DNA from: Rugamonas sp045984285
GTDB taxonomy: Bacteria; Pseudomonadota; Gammaproteobacteria; Burkholderiales; Burkholderiaceae_D
DNA: 64,000 nucleotides
Direction: 5' to 3'
Assembly: GCF_045984285.3 (NCBI RefSeq)
Contig: NZ_JBJQIK030000012.1
Span: 78,401-142,400, forward strand
The notes beneath the pieces are model-generated. The model had not been told where the DNA came from, did not search any database, and worked only from the letters and a program-made list of their open reading frames with translations. The first letter of the stretch is position 1. Every line of letters begins with the position of its first letter. This document shows positions 9,036-18,338 of this stretch, piece after piece. A program made the position numbers and the translations under genes.

Positions 9036-9956
9036 CTACGCGGCAGCGATCAGGCGTTCGGGGGCGAGGATGGAGAACTCCTGCAGCTGGGCGGTACCGA
9101 GCAGGCGGCCTTCGGCATAGACGCGGACGCGGCCTTGTACTGCCGGTACGGCGACGGCGGGCTCCTTACCGAGCGGCAAGCGCTGGCCTTGCAGGAAGCG
9201 TTTCGCCAGCTCGGGCGTCAGTTCCACCGAGGGGAAGGACGACAGCAGCGCGTCCACCGGCGCCAGCAGCGACAGCGGCGCGGCGTGGGCGCTCAGCTCG
9301 TCCAGCGTGATCATGTGCTCGGCTTTCAGCGCACCCACGCCGATGCGGCGCAGCGCGTTCAGGTGGGCGCCGCAGCCCAGCGCCGCGCCGATGTCCTCGC
9401 CCAGCACCCGGATATAAGTACCCTTGCTGCAGGTGACTTCCAGCTTGAGGAAAGGCGCTTCATACGACAGCAGTTCCAGCTTGTGGATCACCACATTGCG
9501 CGCCTCGCGCTCCAGCACGATGCCTTCGCGCGCGTAAGCGTACAGCGGCTTGCCGTCGCGCTTCAGCGCGGAGTACATCGGCGGCACCTGCGCGATCGGG
9601 CCGCGGAAGCGCGCCAGCACGGCGTTGATCTGGTCCAGCGTGACATTAACCTCGCGCGTTTCGATGACTTCGCCTTCGGTATCGCCGGTATCGGTCTTCT
9701 GGCCGAGGTGCACGGTGGTGAGGTAGGTCTTGTCCGCTTCCAGCAGGTCCTGCGAGAACTTGGTGGCTTCGCCGAAGCACAGCGGCAGCAAGCCGGTGGC
9801 GAAGGGATCGAGGGTGCCGGTGTGACCGGCCTTCTTCGCGTTCAGCACGCGCTTGGACTTGATCAGGGCATCGTTGGACGACAGGCCCACAGGCTTGTCG
9901 AGCAGCAGCACGCCGTCTACGAGATCGCGGACGCGCTTCACTTTCGCCTGCGTCAT
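9036..9956 (-). CDS. truB: tRNA pseudouridine(55) synthase TruB
   Basis: Converts U55 in the T-loop of tRNAs to pseudouridine in the cytoplasm. It is 306 residues, normal for bacterial TruB. The catalytic Asp is D50 in GHTGTLDPFATG. The N-terminus has DKPVGLSSNDAL, and YSALKRDGKPLYAYARE and CSKGTYIRVLGEDIG are the other conserved blocks. The last ~60 residues form the PUA-like C-terminal region. Its ATG overlaps the rbfA TGA by 4 nt, so translation is likely coupled. It is the last gene of the rimP-nusA-infB-rbfA-truB operon. Confidence 0.97.
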   Translation of the reverse strand: MTQAKVKRVRDLVDGVLLLDKPVGLSSNDALIKSKRVLNAKKAGHTGTLDPFATGLLPLCFGEATKFSQDLLEADKTYLTTVHLGQKTDTGDTEGEVIETREVNVTLDQINAVLARFRGPIAQVPPMYSALKRDGKPLYAYAREGIVLEREARNVVIHKLELLSYEAPFLKLEVTCSKGTYIRVLGEDIGAALGCGAHLNALRRIGVGALKAEHMITLDELSAHAAPLSLLAPVDALLSSFPSVELTPELAKRFLQGQRLPLGKEPAVAVPAVQGRVRVYAEGRLLGTAQLQEFSILAPERLIAAA

Positions 9957-10348
9957 TCTTCTTCGCTGTCCGCGTCGGCAGCGCGCGTTGCGTTGGCCTT
10001 GTCGATCAGGGCCGACATCGCCATGCCGCGCGAGGCCGACGTGTCGTGCACGAAGTGCAGCTGCGGCAGAGTGTGGATATGCAGGCGCTTGCCCAGCTGG
10101 TTGCGCAGGTAGCCGGAGGCCGCGTTCAGGCCGGCCAGCGTGTTCTTCACCGATTCCGGGTCATCCTTCAGCATCGTGAAGTAGATCTTGGCGTGGGCGT
10201 AGTCCGGCGTCAGCTGCACCTCGGCCAGCGTGATCATGCCCACGCGCGGGTCCTTCAGCTCGAACACGATCAGCTCGGACAGGTCTTTCTGGATCTGGTC
10301 CGCCACGCGCAGGCCGCGTGCCGGGATGGTTTTGCTATGTTTGGCCAT
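9953..10348 (-). CDS. rbfA: 30S ribosome-binding factor RbfA
   Basis: Small (131-residue) KH-type protein that binds the immature 30S subunit and helps mature the 5' end of 16S rRNA. The conserved features are RVADQIQKDLSELI, the middle YAHAKIYFTML, and GYLRNQLGKRLHIHTLPQLHFVHD. It lies between infB and truB in the standard order and overlaps truB by 4 nt. Confidence 0.95.
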   Translation of the reverse strand: MAKHSKTIPARGLRVADQIQKDLSELIVFELKDPRVGMITLAEVQLTPDYAHAKIYFTMLKDDPESVKNTLAGLNAASGYLRNQLGKRLHIHTLPQLHFVHDTSASRGMAMSALIDKANATRAADADSEEE

Positions 10349-10440
10349 GGTGTATTACCGATAAAAATGGTGGCGGGCGCCGCCCTGCCCCGCGCTTTCG
10401 CGCAAGACGGACGGCGCCCGCCACGGTGCTCCAGACGCTG

Positions 10441-13299
10441 TTACAGCGTACGGGCGATTTCCTGCACTTCGAAGACTTCCAGCGTATCGCCGACTTCGAT
10501 CTCGTTGTAGTTCTTCAGCGAGAGGCCGCACTCCAGGCCGGCGCGCACTTCTTTCGCGTCGTCCTTGAAGCGTTTGAGCGAGTCGATCTCGCCGGTCCAC
10601 ACCACGATATTGTTGCGCAGCAGGCGTACCGAGGACGAACGCTTGACCACACCATCCGTGACCAGGCAGCCCGCAATCGCGCCGACCTTGGACACCAGGA
10701 TGACCTGGCGAATCTCGACCTGGCCGGTGACGGTTTCGCGCTTCTCCGGCGCCAGCATGCCCGACATCGCCGCCTTCACCTCTTCGATCGCGTCGTAGAT
10801 GATGTTGTAGTAGCGGATGTCCACGCCGTTGGCTTCGGCCAGCTTGCGCGCCTGTGCATCGGCGCGGGCGTTGAAGCCGATGATGACCGCCTTCGATGCG
10901 ACCGCCAGGTTGACGTCCGATTCGGAGATGCCGCCCACCGCAGCGTGCACGATCTGCACACGCACTTCGGAGGTCGACAGCTTCTGCAGCGAGCCAACCA
11001 GCGCTTCCTGCGAACCCTGCACGTCGGTCTTGACGATCAGCGGCAGGTTCTTCACTTCGCCTTCGGCCATCTGGTCGAACATGTTCTCCAGCTTGGCGGC
11101 CTGCTGCTTCGCCAGTTTCACGTCGCGGAACTTACCTTGACGGAACAGGCCGATCTCGCGCGCCTTGCGCTCGTCCGCCATCACCATGGCTTCTTCGCCG
11201 GCTGCCGGCACTTCGGTCAGGCCCTGGATCTCGACCGGGATCGATGGACCCGCTTCCGAAATCGCCTTGCCGTTCTCGTCCAGCATTGCACGCACACGGC
11301 CATACGAGGAACCTGCCAGCACGACGTCGCCGCGCTTCAGGGTACCCGACTGCACCAGGATCGTTGCGACCGGGCCGCGGCCCTTGTCCAGGCGGGCTTC
11401 CACCACCAGGCCGCGCGCAGGCGCTTCCACCGGCGCTTTCAGTTCCAGCACTTCGGCTTGCAGCAGCACGTTTTCCAGCAGGGCGTCGATGCCCTCGCCG
11501 GTCTTCGCGGACACCGGCACGAATGGCGAATCGCCACCGTATTCTTCCGGCACCACGCCTTCGGCCACCAGCTCCTGCGTCACGCGGTCCACATTGCCGC
11601 CCGGTTTGTCGATCTTGTTGATCGCCACCACCAGCGGCACGCCGGCGGCTTTCGCGTGGGCGATTGCTTCCTTCGTCTGCGGCATCACGCCGTCGTCGGC
11701 CGCCACCACCAGGATCACGATGTCGGTTGCTTTCGCACCGCGGGCACGCATTGCCGTGAAGGCTTCGTGGCCCGGCGTATCCAGGAAGGTGATCATGCCG
11801 CGCGGGGTATCCACGTGGTAGGCGCCAATGTGCTGCGTAATGCCGCCGGCTTCGCCCGACGCCACTTTGGCGCGGCGGATGTAGTCCAGCAGCGAGGTCT
11901 TGCCGTGGTCGACGTGGCCCATCACAGTCACCACCGGCGCACGCGGGGTGGACTCGAAGTGGGCGTGCTCACCCTGGTCCGCCAGCAGCGCTTCCGGATC
12001 GTCCTCGGCGGCAGCGAAGGCCTTGTGGCCCATCTCTTCCACCACGATCATCGCGGTTTCCTGGTCCAGCACCTGGTTGATGGTGCACATCTGGCCCAGC
12101 TTCATCAGCTGTTTAATGACTTCGGAAGCCTTGACCGACATCTTGTGCGCCAGCTCGGCGACCGTGATGGTCTCCGGCACGTGCACTTCCTTGACGATGG
12201 CTTCGGTCGGCGCCTGGAAGTTCGATTCGCGTTCCTCGTGGTGCGAGTTGCGGCGGCCCTTGCCTCCGCTGCGCCAGCCGTCGCGGCCGGTCGGTGCGGC
12301 ATTGCCGCGGCCTTTCATGCCGCCGCCCGGGGCGCCGCGCTTCTTGGCGTCGTCCGACCAGGTCGAGGATACATTGGCCGACTTGATGGACTTCTTGTCG
12401 CCTGGCTTCTTGTCGTCCTTGGCTGCGGTGGCAGCGCCGGCGGCAGGCTTCTTGTCCGCAGGCTTGTGCAACGTGCCTTCGGCCGTCTTCGGCTTCACCG
12501 CGGCAGGTGCCGGCTCGGGCGCCTTCACCACGCGGCGCGGCGCGTTCATCATGGCTTTGATCTGGGCCACTTCGTCGGCCACGGCCTTGCGCGCACGCTC
12601 GGTGGCTTCCGCGCGTTCGGCGGCTTCCTTGGCGGCGGCATCGGCCTTCTTCTTCGCTTCTTCCGCGTCGGCAGCACGCTTCTTGTCGGCAGCAGCGGTG
12701 GCGGCGGCATCGGCGCCGGCTTTCTCGGCAGCGGCCTTTTCGGCAGCAGCCTTCTTCGCCTCGGCTTCGGCAGCCTTCTTCGCTTCCGCTTCCGCGGCGG
12801 CGGTGGCTTTGGCCTGGGCTTCCTTCTCGGCGTCCAGCTTGGCCAGGCGCTCCTGCTTTTCCTTCAGTTCCGCTTCCTGGCGGGCGATCAGCTCGGCCTG
12901 GCGGCGCGCGTCTTCTTCACGGCGCGCCTGTTCGGCAGCGTCGATCACCGGCGCGGCAGGCGCTGCTGGCGCAGCGGCAGCCGTGGTGGTCAGGTCGTCG
13001 CGCTGCACGAAGGTGCGCTTCTTGCGTACTTCAACCTGGATGGTGCGCGACTTGCCGGTGGCATCCGCCTGCTTGATCTCGGTGGTTTCCTTGCGGGTCA
13101 GCGTGATCTTCTTTTTCTCGGTTTGTTCGCCCGCGCCGTGGGTACGGCGCAGGTGTTCCAGCAGCTTGTCCTTATCATCTTTCGACAATGGATCTGACGC
13201 CGAACTTTTCTCGACGCCAGCAGAACGCAGCTGCGTCAGCAGCAAATCTGCAGGCATCTTCAGTTCGGTGGCAAATTGGGCTACGTTGGTACTCGCCAT
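10441..13299 (-). CDS. infB: Translation initiation factor IF-2
   Basis: GTPase that brings fMet-tRNA to the 30S P site and promotes subunit joining. It has 952 residues, a long-form IF-2. An IF2_N domain occupies the first ~55 residues. A long Ala/Lys/Glu-rich, charged helical linker follows (roughly 90-330), with a Gly/Arg stretch. A second IF2_N copy (ETITVAELAHKMSVKASEVI) precedes the G domain. G1 GHVDHGKT lies near residue 458, with DTPGHEAF and NKID following. Domains II-IV follow with VQGSQEALVGSL and GFNARAD. The low-complexity linker is typical of proteobacterial IF-2 and explains the repetitive DNA at 12500-12900. Confidence 0.98.
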   Translation of the reverse strand: MASTNVAQFATELKMPADLLLTQLRSAGVEKSSASDPLSKDDKDKLLEHLRRTHGAGEQTEKKKITLTRKETTEIKQADATGKSRTIQVEVRKKRTFVQRDDLTTTAAAAPAAPAAPVIDAAEQARREEDARRQAELIARQEAELKEKQERLAKLDAEKEAQAKATAAAEAEAKKAAEAEAKKAAAEKAAAEKAGADAAATAAADKKRAADAEEAKKKADAAAKEAAERAEATERARKAVADEVAQIKAMMNAPRRVVKAPEPAPAAVKPKTAEGTLHKPADKKPAAGAATAAKDDKKPGDKKSIKSANVSSTWSDDAKKRGAPGGGMKGRGNAAPTGRDGWRSGGKGRRNSHHEERESNFQAPTEAIVKEVHVPETITVAELAHKMSVKASEVIKQLMKLGQMCTINQVLDQETAMIVVEEMGHKAFAAAEDDPEALLADQGEHAHFESTPRAPVVTVMGHVDHGKTSLLDYIRRAKVASGEAGGITQHIGAYHVDTPRGMITFLDTPGHEAFTAMRARGAKATDIVILVVAADDGVMPQTKEAIAHAKAAGVPLVVAINKIDKPGGNVDRVTQELVAEGVVPEEYGGDSPFVPVSAKTGEGIDALLENVLLQAEVLELKAPVEAPARGLVVEARLDKGRGPVATILVQSGTLKRGDVVLAGSSYGRVRAMLDENGKAISEAGPSIPVEIQGLTEVPAAGEEAMVMADERKAREIGLFRQGKFRDVKLAKQQAAKLENMFDQMAEGEVKNLPLIVKTDVQGSQEALVGSLQKLSTSEVRVQIVHAAVGGISESDVNLAVASKAVIIGFNARADAQARKLAEANGVDIRYYNIIYDAIEEVKAAMSGMLAPEKRETVTGQVEIRQVILVSKVGAIAGCLVTDGVVKRSSSVRLLRNNIVVWTGEIDSLKRFKDDAKEVRAGLECGLSLKNYNEIEVGDTLEVFEVQEIARTL

Positions 13300-13343
13300 T
13301 CAGTCCTCTTTTCTATGTGTCGCGTCGATGATATGGATGCTGT

Positions 13344-14909
13344 TCAGGCCTTGGCGGATTCCGCGGAGGCCCACGCCTTGGCCTGCAGGGCCTTGGCGCG
13401 GTCGTCGTATTTCGAATCGACCAGCTTCATTTCATCGTCGGTCACATCTTCAAACTCAGATTTAATCAGTTCCCTTGCGCGGTCGGACGACAGCGCCAGG
13501 ATGGCGCCGAATTCGTCGTAGGCCAGACCGGCAAACTGCTCCAGCGTCTTGATGCCGGCCAGGCCAAGCTTGCCCGCGGTAACGCGGTCCATGCCTTCCA
13601 GGCCAACCAGCGCTTCTTCCATGCCTTCCAGGCCCTCTTCCGAAGCGATGGCTTCGGTCACCAGGGCGTCGCGGGCGCGGGTGCGCAGTTCGTTCACGGT
13701 GTCTTCGTCGAAGGCCTCGATCTCCAGCATCTCGGAAATCGGCACGTAGGCGATTTCTTCCAGGCTGGCGAAACCTTCTTCCACCAGGATGTCGGCCACT
13801 TCCTGGTCCACATCCAGTTTTTCCATGAACAGGGCGCGGGTTGCCGCGGTTTCCTGTGCCACCTTGTCGGCCGATTCTTCGGCCGTCATGATGTTGATCT
13901 TCCAGCCGGTCAGGTCCGAAGCCAGGCGCACGTTCTGGCCGGAGCGGCCGATGGCGATGGCCAGGTTCTCTTCGTCCACCACTACGTCCATGGCGTGCTT
14001 CTCTTCGTCCACCATGATCGAGGACACATTGGCCGGAGCCAGTGCGCCGATCACGAACTGGGCCGGATCGTCCGACCACAGCACGATGTCCACGCGCTCG
14101 CCGCCCAGCTCACCGGTCACGGCCTGCACGCGCGAACCGCGCATGCCGACGCAGGTGCCGATCGGGTCGATACGCTTGTCCGAGGTGTACACGGCGATCT
14201 TGGCGCGCACGCCGGCGTCGCGGGCCGCGGATTTAATCTCCAGCATGCCCTGCTCGATCTCGGGCACTTCCAGCTCGAACAGCTTCATGATGAATTCCGG
14301 CGCGGTACGCGACAGGATCACCTGCGGGCCGCGCATATTGCGGTCCACGCGCAGGATGTAGGCACGCACGCGGTCGCCGATACGCAGGTTCTCTTTCGGG
14401 ATCATCTGGTCGCGCGGCAGGCGCGCTTCGATCTTGCCCGATTCAACGATGGCATCGCCGCGCTCCATGCGCTTGATGGTGCCGGTCACGAGGGCGTCGC
14501 CGCGCTCCAGGAAGTCAGCCAGGATCTGTTCGCGCTCGGCGTCGCGCACGCGCTGCAGAACGACCTGCTTGGTGTCCTGCGCGAAGCGGCGGCCGAATTC
14601 CACGGACTCGATCGGCTCTTCGATGTATTCATCGACTTCGATATCGGGGATCTGTTCTTTCGCTTCGAACAGCAGCACTTCCTGGTCAGGCAGCTGCAGG
14701 CCGGCTTCGTCAGGCACCACGTGCCAGCGGCGGAACGATTCGAATTCACCGCTTTCGCGGTCGATCGAAACGCGGATGTCCACTTCGCCTTCATAGCGCT
14801 TCTTCGTGGCTTGCGCCAATGCGAACTCCAGTGCGCCGAATACCACGTCCTTGTCGACGTTCTTCTCGCGCGCCAGCGCATCCACCAATAACAAAACTTC
14901 GCGACTCAT
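13344..14909 (-). CDS. nusA: Transcription termination/antitermination factor NusA
   Basis: RNA polymerase-binding factor controlling pausing, termination and antitermination. It has 521 residues. The N-terminal polymerase-binding domain starts MSREVLLLVDALAREK. The S1 domain follows at about 135-200 (VTGTIKRMERGDAIVE), then KH1/KH2 (GACVGMRG-type: DPIGTCVGMRGSRVQ and LAIGRSGQNVRLA). Two C-terminal acidic repeats (IADILVEEGFASLEEIAYVP and VTAGKLGLAGIKTLEQFAGL) match the alphaCTD-binding AR repeats of NusA. Its start overlaps the rimP stop by 4 nt. Confidence 0.98.
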   Translation of the reverse strand: MSREVLLLVDALAREKNVDKDVVFGALEFALAQATKKRYEGEVDIRVSIDRESGEFESFRRWHVVPDEAGLQLPDQEVLLFEAKEQIPDIEVDEYIEEPIESVEFGRRFAQDTKQVVLQRVRDAEREQILADFLERGDALVTGTIKRMERGDAIVESGKIEARLPRDQMIPKENLRIGDRVRAYILRVDRNMRGPQVILSRTAPEFIMKLFELEVPEIEQGMLEIKSAARDAGVRAKIAVYTSDKRIDPIGTCVGMRGSRVQAVTGELGGERVDIVLWSDDPAQFVIGALAPANVSSIMVDEEKHAMDVVVDEENLAIAIGRSGQNVRLASDLTGWKINIMTAEESADKVAQETAATRALFMEKLDVDQEVADILVEEGFASLEEIAYVPISEMLEIEAFDEDTVNELRTRARDALVTEAIASEEGLEGMEEALVGLEGMDRVTAGKLGLAGIKTLEQFAGLAYDEFGAILALSSDRARELIKSEFEDVTDDEMKLVDSKYDDRAKALQAKAWASAESAKA

Positions 14910-15394
14910 GCTTTGCGGCTCCTAAAATCCACCTGTGGCACCAAGCGTGCCTTATCCATATCCGCGAGCGTAAAATTCAGCACCGCAGGACCTTCATTAC
15001 CTTCAAATTCAATACCCAGCTGATCGCCTTCGGGCTGCTGCAGGATGCCCTGGTAGGACTTGCGGTTGCCGGACCCCGGCACCGCCATGCGCAGCTTCAC
15101 AATCGCCTCGCTGCCGGCAAAACGCTCGAAGTCCGAGAGTTTGCGCAGCGGCCGGTCCAGGCCGGGCGAGGAAATTTCGAGGCGCTCGTACGGCACGTTC
15201 TCAACGGTGAGCACGTGCGACAGCTGATGGCTCACCTTGGCGCAGTCTTCCACCGTGATCGGGCCCTTTTCTTCCGCATCCTCCGCCGTGAAGTCGATGT
15301 ACACACGCAGCAGTCCACGCTCGGCCCGTTCGAAATCAACCAGGTCGTAGCCCAGACCCGTGACAGTGGTCTCAATGAGTTCCGGCAGTTGCAA
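14906..15394 (-). CDS. rimP: Ribosome maturation factor RimP (TTG start)
   Basis: Cytoplasmic factor for 30S maturation, about 162 residues. Conserved blocks are LIETTVTGLGYDLVDFE, LLRVYIDF, ITVEDCAKVSHQLSHVL and YERLEISSPGLDRPLR. The nearest in-frame ATG (15436) lies inside the U-tailed terminator hairpin of the upstream operon. Protein made from it would carry a meaningless, terminator-encoded N-terminus. I therefore place the start at TTG 15394, giving LQLPELIE, with GGAG about 8 bases upstream. It is the first gene of the operon, and its TGA overlaps the nusA ATG. Confidence 0.9.
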   Translation of the reverse strand: MQLPELIETTVTGLGYDLVDFERAERGLLRVYIDFTAEDAEEKGPITVEDCAKVSHQLSHVLTVENVPYERLEISSPGLDRPLRKLSDFERFAGSEAIVKLRMAVPGSGNRKSYQGILQQPEGDQLGIEFEGNEGPAVLNFTLADMDKARLVPQVDFRSRKA

Positions 15395-15419
15395 AGAAAA
15401 TCTCCAAAAACGGTTCACC

Positions 15420-15446
15420 AAAAAAAAAATGGGCATCTGCCCATCT
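15420..15446 (-). terminator. Rho-independent terminator between rluB and rimP
   Basis: The minus strand reads GATGGGCA, a 2-nt turn, TGCCCAT and then a run of about ten T. It would end the scpB-rluB transcript, or act as a leader terminator if the rimP promoter lies upstream of it. Confidence 0.8.
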
Positions 15447-15598
15447 TCTTGTTACAACAGCCAGATGAAAGAGCCCTCAGCAATTTACCTCTGCGAAGAA
15501 CTTTTACCAGGCTGCCTATTATAGCGTCTTATTGACTTCGCTGCAATGCCGCACTAAAGAGAGAGCCCCCTGCGCGCGGCATTGCAACAACGTCAAGC

Positions 15599-17539
15599 TC
15601 AGCCTTTACGGCGGCGCGGCATGCCGTGGTCCATGGCGCCGCCACGGTTGCGGCGCGGCTGGCCGGCGCCTGCGCCGGCAAAGCCGAAGGTGGTCTGCAG
15701 CGGATCCGGCTGGCGGCTGCCGCCGCCGCCAGCGCCGCGGCCCTTGCCCTGGCCCGGACGGCCGCCGCCCTGCTCGCCGAATGCAGGCCGGTTGCCGAAG
15801 CCCGGCGTCTGTGGCCGGCCACCCGGACGGCCGGAGCCGGCGCCGAAGTAGTTGCCCTGGCCCTGGCCCTGACCGCCGCGGCGCGGCGCCTGCGGGAAGG
15901 GGTCGGCATTCTTGTTGCTCACGTCCATGCGGTTGAAATTCTGTTCCCGCTCGCGCTCGCGGCCCTGGCCCTGCGGCTTTTTGCCGTTCTTGTCGCCGGC
16001 CGGCTGCTTTTTCTCGACGCCCACGGCCGACATCAGGTCACGCACCGAGTTTTCTTCCATTTCTTCCCAGCGGCCGCGTTTCAGGTTGCTGGGCAGGGTC
16101 ATGGCGCCGTAGCGGGTACGGATCAGGCGCGACACGGTCAGGCCGATGGCCTCGAACATGCGGCGCACCTCGCGGTTACGGCCTTCGCCGATCACCACGC
16201 GGTACCATTTGTTGACGCCTTCACCGCCGCCGTCGGCGATCTTGGTGAACTGGGCCATGCCGTCCTCCAGCTCCACGCCGGCCAGCAGCTTCTGGCGCAT
16301 GCCCTCTTCCAGCTCGCCCAGCGTACGCACGGCGTATTCGCGGTCGATGTTGTAGCGCGGGTGCATCAGGCGGTTAGCCAGGTCGCCGGAAGTGGTAAAC
16401 AGCAGCAGGCCTTCGGTATTGAAGTCCAGGCGGCCCACGGCCAGCCATTTGCCGGTTTTCATGGTCGGCAGGCGGTCGAACACGGAAGGACGGCCATCCG
16501 GATCGTCGTGCGACACGATTTCGCCGGCCGGCTTGTGGTACACCAGCACGCGCGGCGGCTTCTTGCTCACCTTGCGCTGGATCAGCTTGCCGTTGATGCG
16601 CACCGCGTCGGTCGGCAGGATGCGCTGGCCGATGTGGGCCGGCTCGCCGTTGACGGACACGCGGCCCGCCACGATCAGGTCTTCCATATCGCGGCGCGAG
16701 CCCAGGCCCGCTTCCGCCAGCACCTTGTGCAGCTTCGGCGCGTCGTCTTCGGCCGTCAGGTCGCGGCGCACTGCCTTTTGCGGCTGCTTGCCCTTGGCGC
16801 CCTCTTCACGGTCGAAGGCATCCGAAGTGACGTAGGAGAACACGGCGTCCGCATCGCTGACTTTACCGCCCTGCTTCTGCCCTGGCGCATTGCGCTGGCC
16901 CTGCGGCTGGCCGTTCTGTCCCTTGCCCTTGTTGCGGCCCTTCTTGCCGTGCTTGTTGCGCTGCTCGTGCTTGCGCTCCTGGCCTGCGGCCGGCGCCAGC
17001 TGGCCGTCGGCCGATGGTGCGGCTTGCGCTTCGGCCGGGGCTTCAGCAGCCTGCGGCTGGGCGGCGGCGCGCTCGGCCTCGCGCAGGGCGCGCTGTTCGC
17101 GCATCTGGCGCGGACCGCGCGGTGGACGGGCTTTGGATGCGTCGGCGGCGCTGCCATCGGCGGCCGGCGCGGCATCCGCGGCGCCGGTGCGCGGCGCGCG
17201 GGCAGCGGCAGGCGGCGCGGCTTCAGCGGCCTGCGCTGGAGCAATGCGCTCTGCCGGCTCGGCCGTTGCGGCGGCATCCGCCGCCTTCGCTTTCGGGGCG
17301 GCCTTGGCGCGCGGCTTTTTGGCCGAGGCGTCGGCTGCGGCCGGCGCTGGAGCATCGCCGGCCGCGGCCGGCTCGGCGGCAGCCTTTGCGCTGCGGCGTT
17401 TCGGTTTCGGGGTTTCGCCTGCCGCCAGCGCAGCGGCCTTATCGGCCTCGATCTGGGCCTTGGTGCGGCGCTTCGGTTTCGCAGGGACTGCGTCGGCGGC
17501 CGGGGCGCCGGTCTCGTTGGTGTTATCGGTGTTGTTCAT
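15599..17539 (-). CDS. rluB: 23S rRNA pseudouridine synthase RluB with long low-complexity N- and C-terminal extensions
   Basis: RsuA/RluB-family enzyme that makes pseudouridine 2605 in 23S rRNA. An S4 domain (LHKVLAEAGLGSRRDMEDLI) begins near residue 268. The catalytic domain has VGRLDFNTEGLL, with the catalytic Asp near 372, then LMHPRYNIDREYAVR and GRNREVRRMFEAIGL. The protein is about 646 residues against roughly 250-300 for the core enzyme. The first ~260 residues are Ala/Lys/Pro-rich with KPKRR-type basic patches. The last ~135 are Gly/Arg/Gln-rich with RGGQGQGQG and GRPGGRPQ motifs. MNNTDNTN is taken as the start; its ATG overlaps the scpB end by 17 nt. Confidence 0.92.
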   Translation of the reverse strand: MNNTDNTNETGAPAADAVPAKPKRRTKAQIEADKAAALAAGETPKPKRRSAKAAAEPAAAGDAPAPAAADASAKKPRAKAAPKAKAADAAATAEPAERIAPAQAAEAAPPAAARAPRTGAADAAPAADGSAADASKARPPRGPRQMREQRALREAERAAAQPQAAEAPAEAQAAPSADGQLAPAAGQERKHEQRNKHGKKGRNKGKGQNGQPQGQRNAPGQKQGGKVSDADAVFSYVTSDAFDREEGAKGKQPQKAVRRDLTAEDDAPKLHKVLAEAGLGSRRDMEDLIVAGRVSVNGEPAHIGQRILPTDAVRINGKLIQRKVSKKPPRVLVYHKPAGEIVSHDDPDGRPSVFDRLPTMKTGKWLAVGRLDFNTEGLLLFTTSGDLANRLMHPRYNIDREYAVRTLGELEEGMRQKLLAGVELEDGMAQFTKIADGGGEGVNKWYRVVIGEGRNREVRRMFEAIGLTVSRLIRTRYGAMTLPSNLKRGRWEEMEENSVRDLMSAVGVEKKQPAGDKNGKKPQGQGREREREQNFNRMDVSNKNADPFPQAPRRGGQGQGQGNYFGAGSGRPGGRPQTPGFGNRPAFGEQGGGRPGQGKGRGAGGGGSRQPDPLQTTFGFAGAGAGQPRRNRGGAMDHGMPRRRKG

Positions 17540-18338
17540 TATCTTGTTCTTGCGTTGGCTCAACTTCGGCTGCGGCTTCTTTTACCGGCGCCGGTTCATC
17601 GGACAGGTCTGCAGCAAACTCGTCTGCGGCGGACACGTCCGGGACGGCGGGCGCGTCGTCGGGCGTTACCTCTGCGGCGGGTGCTTCTTCTTCGGGTACT
17701 GCTTGGTTCGGGTGTTCGGCAGCCACGGCTGCCTTCTCGAAATTCTCCTGCAGCGCGGCTTCCAGTACTTCCATTGGATTGGCGTTCTGCCCGTCGCCGA
17801 TCTGCTGCAAAGGCGGCAGCTGGGACAGCGAATTCAGGCCCAGGTCATCCAGGAACTGCTTCGTGGTGCCGAGCAGGGCGGGACGTCCGAGCACATCGCG
17901 GTGGCCGACCACATCGACCCAGCCGCGGTCTTCCAGCATCTTGATCGTCTGAGAATTCACGGCAACGCCGCGTATCTCCTCGATATCGCCACGGGTCACG
18001 GGCTGGCGGTAGGCGATGATCGCCAGCGTTTCCAGCGTGGCCCGCGAGTACTTCTGCGGTTTTTCCGGATTCAGCCGGTCCAGGTACAACTTCATTTCCG
18101 GCTTGCTCTGGAAGCGCCAGCCACTGGACAGCCCCACCAGCTCGACGCCTTCATCCTGCCATTCCTGGCTCAGCTCTTCGAGCATGGCCTTGATCGCATC
18201 GGAGGACAGCCCCTCCTCCAGCGGATTGCCCTGGTCGTCGACTTCGACGAACAGCTTTTTCATGCTGTGGATCGACAACGGCTCGCGAGCGCATAGCAGC
18301 GCGGTTTCGAGGACTTTTTTCGCCTCAACTGTATTCAT
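17523..18338 (-). CDS. scpB: Segregation and condensation protein ScpB
   Basis: Winged-helix (kleisin-associated) subunit of the SMC-ScpAB condensin, acting on the nucleoid. It has 271 residues. The family core spans about 1-190: LETALLCAREPLS, LYLDRLNPEKPQKYSRATLETLAIIAYRQPVTRGDIEEIRG and GRPALLGTTKQFLDDLGL. The last ~80 residues are an acidic Ala/Glu/Pro tail. scpA does not lie next to it within the window, although the two are often adjacent. It overlaps rluB, the downstream gene of the same transcript. A minus-strand TACAAT at 18486-18491 is a possible -10. Confidence 0.95.
   Translation of the reverse strand: MNTVEAKKVLETALLCAREPLSIHSMKKLFVEVDDQGNPLEEGLSSDAIKAMLEELSQEWQDEGVELVGLSSGWRFQSKPEMKLYLDRLNPEKPQKYSRATLETLAIIAYRQPVTRGDIEEIRGVAVNSQTIKMLEDRGWVDVVGHRDVLGRPALLGTTKQFLDDLGLNSLSQLPPLQQIGDGQNANPMEVLEAALQENFEKAAVAAEHPNQAVPEEEAPAAEVTPDDAPAVPDVSAADEFAADLSDEPAPVKEAAAEVEPTQEQDNEQHR

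Noticed and set aside
12500..12900. Repetitive GC-rich DNA that could be taken for a satellite or array
   Set aside because: It is the Ala/Lys/Glu-rich linker of IF-2, in frame and typical of the protein.
10318..13197. 959-codon open frame opposite infB, and similar long frames opposite typA, yhdP, the TonB receptors and tkt
   Set aside because: They are mirror frames produced by high third-position GC. Their translations are His/Arg/Val/Gln-rich with no domains, and the opposite strand holds well-known genes.
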